Positions 36,306 through 49,029 are shown, numbered from the stretch's first letter. The stretch is 64,000 bases of DNA from Trematomus loennbergii (GCA_012861695.1 JAAOOA010000577.1:117001-181000); one strand, 5' to 3'. Notes: generated by a model from the letters alone, not told the origin. Program-made: numbers and translations.

Positions 36306-36895
36306 CGCGTTCACACTGGAGTACTTTTCACCGTACTTTTCGCGTTTAGTTCCGTTAGTACCCCTTATGTCGCGTTCACACCAAAAAGAGCACTTCATCT
36401 CGGGAACTTTTACCCCCATGTTTAGTGCCTCCTGAGAGATGGTACTTTCATGGGGAAAAAGTGCCCCAGTTCTGATTGGCTGGGCGAATTGCAAACCACG
36501 CCCCGTACAACTCTGAAATGTTTTGTAGAGCCGCCATTGTATTATCCTGGCATTAGCATTATTAGCATTAGCATTCGCCCAGCGCACAAACGCAGAGAAA
36601 CTAACTTATGGCAACACCAAATAAAACATGGGAGCGGTGGAGATGAGGAGGTGTCGGCGTTCTGGCGATTTACTCTGAAGGCTTCAGTAGAAGCTGCTGG
36701 GAGTCCCAGCAGCTTCGACTGAAGCCTTCCCCAACTCCGGGGACTTCCGGCCGGGGACTCCGGGGGCAGTATACGCCGTGAAGTGGTTTGCTGCCTGCCA
36801 GTAAACCCAAAGCAGAAGAAGAAGAAAGAAGAAGTGACGTCAGCGGCTCATTTGCATAATCTTCCCTCAGGGAAAAGTACTCCGGTGTGAACGCG
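36306..36895. mobile_element. MITE with CGCGTTCACAC ends
   Basis: The left end CGCGTTCACACTGGAGTACT and right end AGTACTCCGGTGTGAACGCG are inverted with one mismatch over about 24 bp (followed by TTTTC and preceded by GAAA). A third, internal GCGTTCACACC lies near 36371. No clear target duplication was found. The open frames on both strands inside it have no domain features. Confidence 0.8.
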
Positions 36896-37607
36896 ATCTG
36901 TACTAAATGCCTTGGGGTCATAAGTGCCGGGGCTCTGAGTGCCGGCACTATTGCGGCTATTGGTTAACCCCTTTATAGACATTTCAAAACTAATTGCAAT
37001 GCTAGGAATCAGCTTGGCTCCATGTTACTTCCTGTCCGCTGATTAAGAATTTAAACATTTGGAATTAAACTGTGAAATGGCCTAAATTACGTACATTTCA
37101 TAAAAAAAAACTGTTTCCATAAATGCTAAAAAATGACAAACTGGCTAGCAAAAAAATATCCTTTTCAGTTTTCAGAACTTAAAAAGAACATTATTTATTG
37201 AAGACATGAATAAAAGTGATAACTTCATAAGTAAAACATAGGACACAGTGGAAGTGTGTGATTAAAATGTGATCACAGTGACTTCTACTTGTGCCTGTTC
37301 TTGTACTCCAGTGGGCACTTCGGGGAAATGGCCGACTGTGCGCTTAATACACAGAAGCTCCACATGAAGCTCCATGTTTTATCTTTCTTTGTCAACTCTC
37401 TGAGGCCTGGGTGGAGAATGGGGGCTTTTGACAGAAAATCGACTTTCGAGCTTTGCAGGACTATAATGGGTTTCTATGTGGTGCACAGAGGAGAACATGC
37501 AACAAAAAAACCACATGCTATAAAACTTTGCAGAGTAAACTGGTACGATGTTATACATAAGATGTGTATCATTATTTTTACATCCATAATTATTACAACC
37601 ATTTTAA
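36896..37607. other. no gene recognised
   Basis: AT-rich single-copy-looking DNA. The short open frames lack protein-like features. Confidence 0.3.
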
Positions 37608-37858
37608 AGAGGCCCTATTATGCTTCTTGAGGTTTTCCCTTTCCTCTAGTGTGTTATATAGGTTTTAGTGCATGTAAATGGTCTGCAAAGGCAAAATCTC
37701 TTCTTTAAACACCTCCATTGGACTCCTTTGTTTACTTCTGTAACAGTGACATCACTTCGTAACACTCTTGCTCCTATTGGCTAGCGCTACAACCAACTGT
37801 ACTTGACAGGCTAAGGGGCGGGACATCTCTAAGCCGTTGACCAATCACAACAGAAACA
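37608..37858 (+). mobile_element. family A MITE copy without array
   Basis: TTAA at 37604-37607 precedes AGAGGCCCTATTATGCTTC. The copy keeps TTTTAGTGCATGTAAATGG, CATTGGACTCCTTTGTTTAC, TATTGGCTAGCGCTAC and AAGGGGCGGGACATC. It is the best reference copy for the family in this window and shows the leader before any 57-bp array. The right end is not obvious. Confidence 0.7.
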
Positions 37859-37904
37859 GACAGTTAACTAATCAGAAAAATAAAGCACTTTTTTTTAACA
37901 TTAA

Positions 37905-38993
37905 AGGTCCCCTATCATACTGTTTTTCATCAATATATTACAGGTCTCAGATATATCCAGAACATGTCTCTGATTGGCTGAAACATCAAACAGATCATTG
38001 CAGCATTACCCATAATCCCCTCTGTTTCAGCCCTGTTTCCAAAGTGCTGATTCTCTGTCTGTTACTTTAGATGAAAATAAGGAGCCCCTCCCCACGCCCC
38101 TCTGAGAGACATTTGGTTACAAAGAACTCAATGGTGCTCTAGGAGGAGATTCAGGTGATAAGGGGGGGGGGGGGGGGGGGTTACCTTGGTTGCTGATTGG
38201 CTAATGGTTACACAAGACAAAACATCGTTATGACATCACAAAGTGGCCAAAATCTGATCAGCTCATTTTCAGACAGGTTTTTATAGAAATGGATCAAAAA
38301 GAGAGAATCTTTGTTCCTGAAACTTTCAGAGTCTCTTTACACAGAGGGGACACATGTTGATGAAGAAGACATGAAGAAGAGGGGACACATGTTGATGAAG
38401 AAGAGACATGAAGAAGAGGGGACACATGTTGATGAAGAAGAGACATGAAGAAGAGGGGACACATGTTGATGAAGAAGAGACATGAAGAAGAGGGGACACA
38501 TGTTGATGAAGAAGAGACATGAAGAAGAGGGGACACATGTTGATGTAGAAGAGACATGGAGAAGAGGGGACACATGTTGATGAAGAAGAGACATGAAGAA
38601 GAGGGGACACATGTTGATGAAGAAGAGACATGAAGAAGAGGGGACACATGTTGATGAAGAAGAGACATGAAGAAGAGGGACACATGTTGATGTAGAAGAG
38701 ACATGAAGAAGAGGGGACACATGTTGATGAAGAAGAGACATGAAGAAGAGGGGACACATGTTGATGTAGAAGAGACATGAAGAAGAGGGGACACATGTTG
38801 ATGTAGAAGAGACATGAAGAAGAGGGGACACATGTTGATGTAGAAGAGACATGAAGAAGAGGGGACACATGTTGATGTAGAAGAGACATGAAGAAGGGGG
38901 ACACATGTTGATGAAGAAGAGACATGAAGAAGAGGGGACACATGGTGATGTAGAAGAGACATGAAGAAGAGGATTTTGCATAATAGGTGACCT
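37905..38993. mobile_element. TTAA-type MITE with internal 37-bp array
   Basis: TTAA at 37901-37904 precedes AGGTCCCCTATCATAC. The far end reads GCATAATAGGTGACCT, complementary to the start with a few mismatches, followed by GTAA. Between them lie about 430 bp of leader, a G-run at 38162-38180 and a minisatellite that ends just before the right inverted end. The array is thus inside a transposon-sized unit. Confidence 0.75.
38344..38972 (+). repeat. 37-bp minisatellite, about 17 units
   Basis: Units run GAGGGGACACATGTTGATGA then AGAAGAGACATGAAGAA. The commonest variant has GATGTAGAAG for GATGAAGAAG, and neighbouring units share it, as expected from local unequal exchange. The period is 37, not a multiple of three, but the unit lacks stops on the minus strand in any frame, so false Ser/Cys/His-rich frames of over 200 codons appear there. 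Confidence 0.97.
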
Positions 38994-40036
38994 GTAAGCA
39001 TTTCAACTTGTCCCAGTCGAGGCGCAGAATACAAATATGAACCTGAAATGATTATAATTAGTCCAATTTTAAGTGTTTTGCCAAATATTAATGCAATACT
39101 ATCAATACACAACTGGGCTTCAGTAAATGAAGCCTCAGAGACACTAGCATGACTCTTGATTTTTCAATCGTTCAATATATTTTACTCTGCTAATCAGGCT
39201 GATTCGCTTGTTGACAGTGTTTATAAATATTTAACATAACCATTACATTTAAAAAGAGTATCAAGTTAGATGCACTGTACTTTACAACAGCTGCGATAAG
39301 ACCATGTGCCTGGTGTTTTAAGTGAACCTAAAGGAAAAGGTCATCCTTTCAAAATAACTTAAGCGTCAAACATGTCTTGTTGCTGAAGTAAAGTAACCCC
39401 TGTGTGTTGGAAGAATGTTTTCTTCACATTTATGTCGACTTCTTAAGATCTGTGAGGAATCCTACTGTGGGGTCTGTCGCTGCTTCTTCTGAAGAAATAT
39501 AGAAAGGTCAGAGAGGAGCTGTTGCACTAAATATCTGAACCTCTCTAGGATTTGGTGAAGTGGATATCTTGACATTTCTGTATTTTTTCCATCGCCTCTG
39601 TGTCTAAAACAGCACGCCATAGGGTGAGAATTCCCACAGAAATAACACTGATGCTGACCTGCTGTTTACCTGCTGTCACTCATCCCTCCCTCCTGCTTCT
39701 GAGGAGGCTATTTTACTGGACTCAGACAGCGACCAGTCAAATGCACATCAGAGGGAAGCAAAGAACAACATTAGCATAATTGAATACATCATCATTTTAA
39801 GGGATGAGGTTGCTGAGTTGTTTAGACAACTTTTCATAAGAGACAAGATACTTTCATAAAGAAATTGGTTCATTTGTGAGTAGACACTGTGCTATTCCTA
39901 CAGTGATAAATGCATATAATTACGGTATACAGTATTCAATTATTTTATACTGTTATTTTATCTTGCATGTACGTTGTTTACTATCTCCTGCCTTTCACTT
40001 TCACCATTTGTATTGCATTTATAAAAGGAATAAAAT
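38994..40036. other. no gene recognised
   Basis: Single-copy-looking DNA. No exon or element end could be supported. Confidence 0.3.
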
Positions 40037-41110
40037 AAACTACAGCATGGTCACATGACTTCACGTCACCACCGCTAAGCTAAAGGTGGCTAATGTTGGG
40101 CTATAAAGGAACTACAGCACGGTCACATGACTTCACGTCACCACCGCTAAGCTAAAGGAGGCTAATGTTGGGCTATAAAGGAACTACAGCACGGTCACAT
40201 GACTTCACGTCACCACCGCTAAGCTAAAGGAGGCTAATGTTGGGCTATAAAGGAACTACAGCACGGTCACATGACTTCACGTCACCACCGCTAAGCTAAA
40301 GGAGGCTAATGTTGGGCTATAAAGGAACTACAGCACGGTCACATGACTTCACGTCACCACCGCTAAGCTAAAGGTGGCTAATGTTGGGCTATAAAGGAAC
40401 TACAGCACGGTCACATGACTTCACGTCACCACCGCTAAGCTAAAGGAGGCTAATGTTGGGCTATAAAGGAACTACAGCACGGTCACATGACTTCACGTCA
40501 CCACCGCTAAGCTAAAGGTGGCTAATGTTGGGCTATAAAGGAACTACAGCACGGTCACATGACTTCACGTCACCACCGCTAAGCTAAAGGTAGCTAATGT
40601 TGGGCTATAAAGAAACTACAGCACGGTCACATGACTTCACGTCACCACCGCTAAGCTAAAGGAGGCTAATGTTGGGCTATAAAGGACTACAGCACGGTCA
40701 CATGACTTCACGTCACCACCGCTAAGCTAAAGGAGGCTAATGTTGGGCTATAAAGGAACTACAGCATGGTCACATGACTTCACGTCACCACCGCTAAGCT
40801 AAAGGTGGCTAATGTTGGGCTATAAAGGAACTACAGCACGGTCACATGACTTCACGTCACCACCGCTAAGCTAAAGGAGGCTAATGTTGGGCTATAAAGG
40901 AACTACAGCACGGTCACATGACTTCACGTCACCACCGCTAAGCTAAAGGTGGCTAATGTTGGGCTATAAAGGAACTACAGCACGGTCACATGACTTCACG
41001 TCACCACCGCTAAGCTAAAGGTAGCTAATGTTGGGCTATAAAGGAACTACAGCACGGTCACATGACTTCACGTCACCACCGCTAAGCTAAAGGTGGCTAA
41101 TGTTGGGCGT
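40037..41110 (-). repeat. 72-bp tandem array, 15 units
   Basis: Fifteen units are counted by the invariant TGACTTCACGTCACCACCGC. Units alternate irregularly between AAGGTGGCTAATG and AAGGAGGCTAATG, with two AAGGTAGCTAATG. This copy is more uniform than the other two, so it probably expanded or was homogenised more recently. Confidence 0.97.
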
Positions 41111-41353
41111 GATGACGTTTAGTCGTCTCATGTAGACACTTGTTAGCAACAGCTGTTTTTAAATCCACCAGTGGGGTATTTACTGACGTATTTTTATGTC
41201 GTAAAAAACTAAAATCTATTCAGGTTGTGTTAAAAACAAACCTTATTTCTTGCTAACAACCAAAACACATTCAGAAAACCATTGACTTCTAGATGAAGGT
41301 ACAGGAAGTGGTGAAATGCTGACTCATTACTTGGTTTTAGGACTCATTCCTGC
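40037..41353 (-). mobile_element. mobile unit carrying 72-bp satellite, copy 2 (inverted)
   Basis: This is the longest copy. Read on the minus strand, the leader begins near 41353 with GCAGGAATGAGTCC and passes TGAGTCAGCATTTC, CTTCCTGTACC, GTCAGTAAATACCCCACTGG and GAGACGACTAAACGTCATCA, then enters the array. The orientation is opposite to copies 1 and 3, as expected for a transposed unit. Confidence 0.78.
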
Positions 41354-42177
41354 ATGTGTCATCTGTATAAAGGTGTTTGCTTTTATACAGAGTTCTGTTT
41401 AAAACACCACGCCTGATCCATGACTTTATTCAAACAAGGATGTGAAAAATACCATTTCATTAGTTGCTAGGTAACAGTATGGCCCGAGTTTATTTTTTCT
41501 GACAGATTTTAAATTTAGAAATCAATTATTTGAACAGCATAAACCCACTCAGAGTCCTAAAGCTTGAAACCCTATAGGAGTTATACAATCTAACTGGGAT
41601 TGCATCATTGGAAAATGGAATATAATATCCTTACATAACATCCCTGTGTGTGAGTAACTAAATGACTGTTGAGCAGATGGGTAATATACTTTCAGTGGTA
41701 GCATTAAAATGTTTATAACTGCCATTAAGACACAGGGCAGAGCAGTGTATTAAATGATACATTGATGTCCTCCCTGAAGATTCCCAGGCTAACTACATTC
41801 ACTGCTAAGTGCTAAATAAAACGATAATGAAATCCTACTTTATGAGGGTTATGGCAAGCGGCTCCACAGCTTGGCTCTCTCACTTTAAATCGCCAACTAT
41901 GCGAATTCTTGGACTCAATAGAAGTGAAGGACTTTTGTAATTTCATGCTTTGTTTAGATTTAAACGAGTGATTTCTTTACACCGAGAGTCTGGAGAGTCT
42001 GGAGCTTTCTCGTTGCCTTTTTAGGAGAAAAATTCCTCAAGTGATTTGTTTTAGATAAAGAAGAGAGATTAGGGAGGACATGAAGGAGATGATCTGCAGA
42101 GCACGTTATTTCTAAACAGACTGAACAAAGAGAACATTCCAACAATGGAAAACAATCCAATTTAAACACTTCCTAGT
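41354..42177. other. no gene recognised
   Basis: AT-rich single-copy-looking DNA. Confidence 0.3.
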
Positions 42178-42598
42178 AGGGCTGTGCAATTAATCGTATT
42201 TTAATCGCAGTTACGATTTTGGCCGGCCACAATTACGAAAACAACATAATGGAAAATAACGATTATTTTGCTTTGCTAGGTTGTGACCGTGCAACATGTT
42301 TGATCAAATGTATTTGTATTTATCATATTTATATATATTTAGTAGCTTGTTGAAGTGCGCTCCAAAATATTTGTTGATCTTGTTTATTGGTATTTATTAT
42401 TATAATAATTGAATTATACGTTCAGGGAAATCAACAGTTAAAAAGATACTGTTCAAATTATTATTTGTATTTAAAAGTTCAATAAATGGATGTTTTCAAA
42501 GTCATGAATAATCGTATTTAATAATCGTTATATCAATTATTGACCAAAATAATCGTGATTATGATTTTTGCCATAATCGCACAGCGCTACTTCTTATA
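42178..42598. mobile_element. MITE with GGGCTGTGCAAT ends, family D
   Basis: The left end AGGGCTGTGCAATTAATCG and right end ATAATCGCACAGCGCT are complementary with mismatches. Inside are ATTTTAATCGCAGTTACGA, TTATTTTGCTTTGCTAGG and TGAAGTGCGCTCCAAAATAT, all repeated at 60193-60576. The ends resemble fish hAT-type MITEs, but an 8-bp target duplication is not clear. Confidence 0.72.
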
Positions 42599-42689
42599 TA
42601 TAACCTGTTTTTATGCCGTTGAAAAGTCTTCAAATAAATGCTATTTAAGGAGCAAGACGGGTCACTTTCACACTCAAACATCTCCAGCA

Positions 42690-42790
42690 TATCTTCTATG
42701 TCCCTACTTGTTTGTGAGTTCTTGTGTCTGTCCTTACACCGTGTCAAGCGGCTATAAAAATGTAATCTATTATTATTATTATTATTATAT
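42690..42790 (+). mobile_element. possible LINE/SINE tail
   Basis: CAAGCGGCTATAAAAATGTA followed by (ATT)n matches the general form of fish retroposon tails. A further case, TTTTTAGAAAAGCTCTATAT and a TTATTA tract, is at 49990-50035. No body is recognisable. Confidence 0.4.
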
Positions 42791-43658
42791 GCATTATGGA
42801 ACTGTCTTGACCACATTTTTGGCTTTGGAAACTTTGGAATTCAAGCCTTTGTCGACCATTTACATGCACACAAATCTATATAATATCCAACAGGAGAGGG
42901 AAAGAAACCCAATAGCATTACATATATATAAAAAAAAAATGTTTGGAGTTTGTTCTTCTCCTAAAGTGGATTTACTGTGAAGCTGAAGATCTGTCACTGT
43001 CCTTTGCTGAGCTGGGTGAACGCTAACTGAAATGATTCACTGCTGTTTCCCGTCTCAATCCATACTAATCGTGTTTTAAAATACCAAGAGTCCCTTAAAT
43101 AGTACCATCACTCGACTATCCAAGTAAATAAAAACAACTTTGATAGCAACGTGTCTGCTAACTACTTGCATCAGTCATTTATCAATGGTACAATCTCTTT
43201 AAAAAAGAGAAAGGGAAGCTATTTCAAGCCTCGATAGAAACGCAAGCTTTGACGCATCCATCCTGCTTTTTCTAAAAGGTCCTTACTGCTTTTGAAAATG
43301 ACAAGAGTGCAAGTGGCTGTTATAAAAGATGTGCTGTGTTTTCCATCAAATGCAAAGTGGAAATGGAAAGATGTCTGTCCACAGTGATGCAGTGCACTTA
43401 GAATAATTATGTTCCATTGACTGTCACCCCCACGGATACATCAAATGGCAGATTTCTGCTCAGAAACAACATGCCAGTGAGCATGCCAAGCACAGAGACG
43501 ACTTGAAGCATGAGACCATATCAAATGTATAGGGTTGGGAGTGATGATCTTTCATACATTTTATATGTTAGCACAATAACGGTGATATTCTATATTCATC
43601 TACCTGTCAAAAAACAAGACAACGATGAATGGATACAGTACGTTTTATAATAACTGTG
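42791..43658. other. no gene recognised
   Basis: Single-copy-looking DNA before the long minisatellites. Confidence 0.3.
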
Positions 43659-44762
43659 GTGTCTCCAGATACTGTGTGTGTGTATCCAGATACTGTGTGT
43701 GTGTATCCAGATACTGTGTGTGTGTATCCAGATACTGTGTGTGTATCCAGATACTGTGTGTGTATCCAGATACTGTGTGTGTGTCTCCAGATACTGTGTG
43801 TGTCTCCAGATACTGTGTGTGTCTCCAGATACTGTGTGTGTCTCCAGATACTGTGTGTGTATCCAGATACTGTGTGTGTATCCAGATACTGTGTGTGTAT
43901 CCAGATACTGTGTGTGTCTCCAGATACTGTGTGTGTGTATCCAGATACTGTGTGTGTATCCAGATACTGTGTGTGTATCCAGATACTGTGTGTGTCTCCA
44001 GATACTGTGTGTGTGTATCCAGATACTGTGGTGTGTGTATCCAGATACTGTGTGTGTGTATCCAGATACTGTGTGTGTATCATACTGTGTGTGTATCCAG
44101 ATACTGTGTGTGTATCCAGATACTGTGTGTGTATCCAGATACTGTGTGTGTATCCAGAAACTGTGTGTGTATCCAGATACTGTGTGTGTCTCCAGATACT
44201 GTGTGTGTATCATACTGTGTGTGTCTCCAGATACTGTGTGTGTATCCAGATACTGTGTGTGTCTCCAGATACTGTGTGTGCTCCAGATACTGTGTGTGTA
44301 TCCAGATACTGTGTGTGTATCCAGATACTGTGTGTGTCTCCAGATACTGTGTGTGTATCCAGATACTGTGTGTGTCTCCAGATACTGTGTGTGTGTATCC
44401 AGATAATGTGTGTGTATCATACTGTGTGTGTATCCAGATACTGTGTGTGTGTCTCCAGATACTGTGTGTGTATCCAGATACTGTGTGTGTCTCCAGATAC
44501 TGTGTGTGTCTCCAGATACTGTGTGTGTCTCCAGATACTGTGTGTGTCTCCAGATACTGTGTGTGTATCCAGATACTGTGTGTGTCTCCAGATACTGTGT
44601 GTGTATCATACTGTGTGTGTCTCCAGATACTGTGTGTGTCTCCAGATACTGTGTGTGTCTCCAGATACTGTGTTGTGGTCTCCAGATACTGTGTGTGTAT
44701 CCAGATACTGTGTGTGTATCCAGATACTGTGTGTGTATCCAGATACTGTGTGTGTCTCCAGA
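43659..44762 (+). repeat. 19-22-bp minisatellite (tgtgtgtatccagatac), about 56 units
   Basis: Units are TCCAGATACTGTGTGTGTA or TCCAGATACTGTGTGTGTC, with variable GT number and a recurring short unit TCATACTGTGTGTGTA. The A/C difference before TCCAG is patchy, as expected from slippage and exchange. The unit has no stop in several frames, so frames of 240-565 codons appear on both strands, one of them running on into the next array. Confidence 0.97.
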
Positions 44763-44833
44763 GCATGCTTTGGCTTATTCCTTTTGCACCATAGCGCTCA
44801 ATTGTTGTATGAAACCAGTAAAATGATGTCGCA

Positions 44834-45257
44834 CAACGACACTTTCCATCATGACAACGACACTTTCCATCATGACAACGACACTTTCCATCATGACAAC
44901 GACACTTTCCATCATGACAACGACACTTTCCATCATGACAACGACACTTTCCATCATGGCAACGACACTTTCCATCATGGCAACGACACTTTCCATCATG
45001 ACAACGACACTTTCCATCATGACAACGACACTTTCCATCATGACAACGACACTTTCCATCATGACAACGACACTTTCCATCATGACAACGACACTTTCCA
45101 TCATGACAACGACACTTTCCATCATGACAACGACACTTTCCATCATGACAACGACACTTTCCATCATGACAACGACACTTTCCATCATGACAACGACACT
45201 TTCCATCATGACAACGACACTTTCCATCATGACAACGACACTTTCCATCATGACAAC
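44834..45257 (+). repeat. 21-bp minisatellite, about 20 units
   Basis: The unit is CAACGACACTTTCCATCATG plus A, almost perfectly repeated; two adjacent units have G for A after CATG. The period is seven codons, so frames are open on both strands throughout. It starts only 71 bp after the preceding array and differs in sequence from it. Confidence 0.98.
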
Positions 45258-45702
45258 CAAACACCATTCTCGTGCCTCATAAGAGCACAGATTTGTATTC
45301 ATTTGCAGCACTCCCAAATAAACTAATTTCAACAAAGTTTGGTTGAAAAGTAAAATGCCGAGCAGGTGTTGGTAATAATTAAATTATATTTTTAGATATT
45401 TTAGATTTAAGCTACTTGATTTTTAACGTCAAGCGGTTAATGTTACGATTTCACATATCCTTTTTGGGAACATTTGTCAATTGATGTTTGTTTTAGATAA
45501 AATATATTTATATTGTAAGTGCATTTTTATTTATTTGTATTGTTTCATTTATTATTATTATTATTATTTTTTTTGTATTTAAGTTTTTATTTAATGTACT
45601 TTATTTAATTGTTTTAGTTCTTTTTAATTTTTAAATGTTTTGTTTGTTATCATCTTCAGTAAGAACTAGCAGTAGATATCCTCGTAAGGAAGCCTATCCT
45701 TA
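45258..45702. other. AT-rich, no gene
   Basis: AT-rich DNA with TTATTATTATTATT at about 45550-45570. Confidence 0.35.
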
Positions 45703-46018
45703 CGGCCCGTCCACACGGCGGCTGCGCTGAAGCTTCAACGCTTCTGCCCATTCACTTTGAATGGGGTGACGTCACGCTTTGCTGAACTGCATTGTGGTTC
45801 CGTCGCTTCGCTTTGCTCGCTTCAAAGTTGAGCAATGTTCAACTTTTGAAGCTTCAACGGAAGCGTCAGCCAATCAAATCATATGCCAGTACAAGCTCTC
45901 GCCAATCAAACCGTGTGCTTGTGTGTCCGGGGCGGGAGATTCATGTGATTGGTTGTTGGTCGAGTTTCAGACACGCCCACCGTCAAGCTTCAACGCACGC
46001 CGCCGTGTGGACGCTGCG
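45703..46018 (+). mobile_element. Harbinger-like MITE, short copy
   Basis: The ends are CGGCCCGTCCACACGGCGGC and GCCGCCGTGTGGACGCTGCG. The left flank is TTA (45700-45702) and the right flank TAA. Inner blocks TTCACTTTGAATGGGGTGAC and GTTGAGCAATGTTCAACTTT match the longer copy at 19474-20048 in the other orientation. There is no transposase. Confidence 0.8.
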
Positions 46019-46794
46019 TAACAGTTCTAAAATGAAATTGTTATAACCAAATCTTTCTTAATAAGTCATACAGCTACCTTTCAACGTTGCAGAGTTATTT
46101 GAGTTTTTGTGAACCTGCATGACATTAGGGATTTTGGCTGTGCAGGAAGTCAAAACATTTCAAACTCTCCGCTCTGAGTAAAGCATAATGGATGTGCCAG
46201 AGCTGTTTGCCATAATTAGCTTCCTCTAGTGTTCAGGCCAGGGGACACAGGTAGCTGCCACTCCACGAACACAACCACAGCGCCTGTAAATACATGGTGT
46301 GGTAGATTGTTAAACCAAGATGGAAATGTATGCACTGAGTAAGAGCTTGAATACAAACACAAGCTTTCTATTTCCATCACAGCGAGCAGCGAGTCTCAGA
46401 GGCTCTGTTTCAGGGAGGTTTGGTTATTTTTGTACGTTTGGTTTTGCCTCAAACACACAAGTTTGGTATTTTGGTGAATGCTGAGTTATTGACCAGAAAG
46501 ACAGGAGTCAGTTATATTTCTAGTGTTTGCAACATGTGTGTAAACTATGATATTCACAACAGCATGCACAAGAACAGGCGCAGAAAAACATATATTTTCT
46601 CTTCGGGCAAACCACACAAGCTAGTCTCCAATATCTACTGATTTATGCTTGAAAGGCACTGAAATGTCTGCAATAAGGAAACCCTAGCCCTACATTAACA
46701 TATTAAAAAAGAACAGCATGACTTTTAAGGTGTTTTAAGATTCACTGCATTTCTGTGGTGGAGTTCCTGTAATACACAAACTCGAAAAAAAAGG
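46019..46794. other. no gene recognised
   Basis: Single-copy-looking DNA. Confidence 0.3.
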
Positions 46795-47175
46795 CCAAGT
46801 ATATGTGTCTAATATCTAGTCAGAATATGTCTCTACACTGCTATAAGACATAATAACTTCAGAAGTAACACTGCAGTGAGATATCGGGTCTTGTTTTTAG
46901 ACAATGCATCATCTTGCTAAGTCAAACAATCTTAGTTTTTTTTTCACATATTTACTGGAAAATCACCAACTAACCTTTGAGCATTTGCAACTTGTATTTT
47001 AACAGCATTTCCTGATTCTGGTCAAATATAGTTCAAAATGAGTTCTCCCAGCTAACTACAACATCTGATTTATCTAACTATCCCGTCTTATTTCAAGAAA
47101 TCTTACCAAGAACATTTCCCTGTTCTATTGCAGATTGTAATTACTTATTTCAAGTGAAAACACCTTGTTTTCATG
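46795..47175. mobile_element. possible fish DNA repeat
   Basis: Words such as CTTGCTAAGTCAAACAATCT, TTATTTCAAGAAATCTTACC, CTGTTCTATTGCAGAT and CTTATTTCAAGTGAAAA are ones I associate with a common dispersed fish repeat. There is no second copy here, so the call rests on memory only. Confidence 0.35.
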
Positions 47176-47439
47176 ATTTGTTCATCTTGTTTGGAGCAGC
47201 ATTTGTCCCAGTGTATAAAGACCTCTCCTACCAATGAAATACACATATCAGAAGTAGAGCTCCATCAAATGAAATGTCTTCCCAGCATGCACCACACATT
47301 GACAAAGATCAAACCCGGGCTGCGTGACCTCCACGCTCCGCGGGTCACTCTGCTGCCCCCCCCCCCCCATCCATCAGAAGAAGACTCTTTTGTAAACACA
47401 CCTTCACTTCTCCTCTTTGTCTACTGATGGCTCGGCGTT

Positions 47440-47491
47440 ACAGTGGTTGAGTGTGTGTGTGTGTGTGTGTGAGTGTGTGTTGTGTGTGTGT

Positions 47492-47534
<43 letters not shown>

Positions 47535-47669
47535 TAGTGTGTGTGTGAGTGAGTGAGTGAGTGAGTGTGTGTGTGTGTGTGTGATAGTGTGAATGTGTGT
47601 GAGTGGTGTGAGTGAGTGAGTGGTGAGTGAGTGAGTGAGTGAGTGAGTGGTGAGTGAGTGAGTGAGTGA

Positions 47670-47705
<36 letters not shown>
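47440..47705 (+). repeat. (GT)n / (GTGA)n microsatellite
   Basis: Compound tract of GT and GAGT repeats with small interruptions such as GATAGTGTG. A run of C lies just upstream at 47356-47368. Confidence 0.97.
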
Positions 47706-47706
<1 letters not shown>

Positions 47707-49025
47707 AGATCAGAGGTAGAAGCATCTCTATGGGCACACAGGCTCAAAGCATCACCGTAATCACTGCTGCCTCACATTCAGCTGCAAGAAACATTCACCT
47801 GCTGACAGCAACAGGAAGCCCCGCCTCTTCCTCCTCACCCTCTCACCCTCCTCCATCACCAACACCAACAGAGAAAGAAGAAGAGAAAGTGCTTACTAGA
47901 AGAAAACACAAAGACAGAAGCAGGGTTATTCAAAAGCAGCGTTACAGTCTGTTACTCTGGAAAGCCTCACATTTCCCCCTGGCTGTGTTCTGCTGATATA
48001 ATAACACATCCAATGTCTACATCTGGTCCTAACGGCAACTTATCCCTGCACCGACAATATATGATTGGCCTTTTCCTGAATACAATATTACAAAACCCTT
48101 TGCAGGCCCTCTTAAAGGGGCAGCACGTACCTATTATATAAAGGTATTAGTGTTATATGTGATATACACATTCTGCTGTATCTTAGAAAGAACTAACATG
48201 AGTCATATTCCACAAAATTGGCATTAATGTATAAATTCCTCTTGTCAGTTCTTTAAAAAGTGCATTTTTGTATGTGCATATAACAGATGCTGGGTGGTTT
48301 TTACTGTAATATGAAATATGTTTGAAAATAAAGCTTATATAGGAGATCTGGGTAATAATAAGATGGGCATAATCAGCATTTCTACTTAAATAATCAAGCT
48401 CCATCATGGATCTGCTTGGACATGCCATGATTTAAATATATTGTGTTAAAGACAGGAACGTGGATTATCTGACTCTTGTAAAAGTGCCATTTCATTTCTA
48501 AATAGAAGAGCTGTAACATGTGATGTCCTCTCCTCCTCACTAACTCGTACTAATGGACGGTAGCAGTTTCTCTCCAGTCGGGTCACCATTAGCTGTACAC
48601 CGCGTTCAAAACAAGTTTACAGCTAATATTAACAGTAACTGACATGGGTACAACGTTTCCAGCAGCTCCGCTCTGAAACTCGCAGAGCGTGGCTGCTCTG
48701 GATGTTAACCTGTGAACTCGGTGTTTGTGAAAAAGCAGAGATTTCCCTCAAGGCGTTCGTGTTCAAACCAAAAACATTACTTCAAAGCTGGAGTAAAGAG
48801 CAGCGGCCTCCGAAAGGCTGAGCTGAGGCCTGGAGACACAGCGCTAGAAACACTGCAGAGATGCAAAGTAGACATGGGGATGAATGCAGGGTTTTATGCA
48901 GAAAGTGTACATTTCTTTATCGTATGCAGCCTTCACAAGGTGCAGTGTGCTTTCAATGGCTACTACATGTATGTATATATAATACAAGGCTGGCAATGAA
49001 AGAAACACTCATCGTAATAGAGGTT
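47706..49025. other. no gene recognised
   Basis: Single-copy-looking DNA. The open frames at 47670-47996 and 48712-49232 lack domain-like features and the latter run into a MITE. Confidence 0.3.
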
Positions 49026-49029
49026 TTAA

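Noticed and set aside
36186..36722. Overlapping open frames of 74-133 codons
   Set aside because: They lie across a MITE on both strands and have no domain-like composition.
38294..39112. Ser/Cys/His-rich open frames of 214-272 codons on the minus strand
   Set aside because: Three frames are open at the same time through the 37-bp array, which shows that they are not genes.
43596..45335. Several open frames of 138-565 codons, rich in Cys/Val/Tyr or Thr/His
   Set aside because: They are low-complexity translations of two minisatellites and occur in overlapping frames on both strands.
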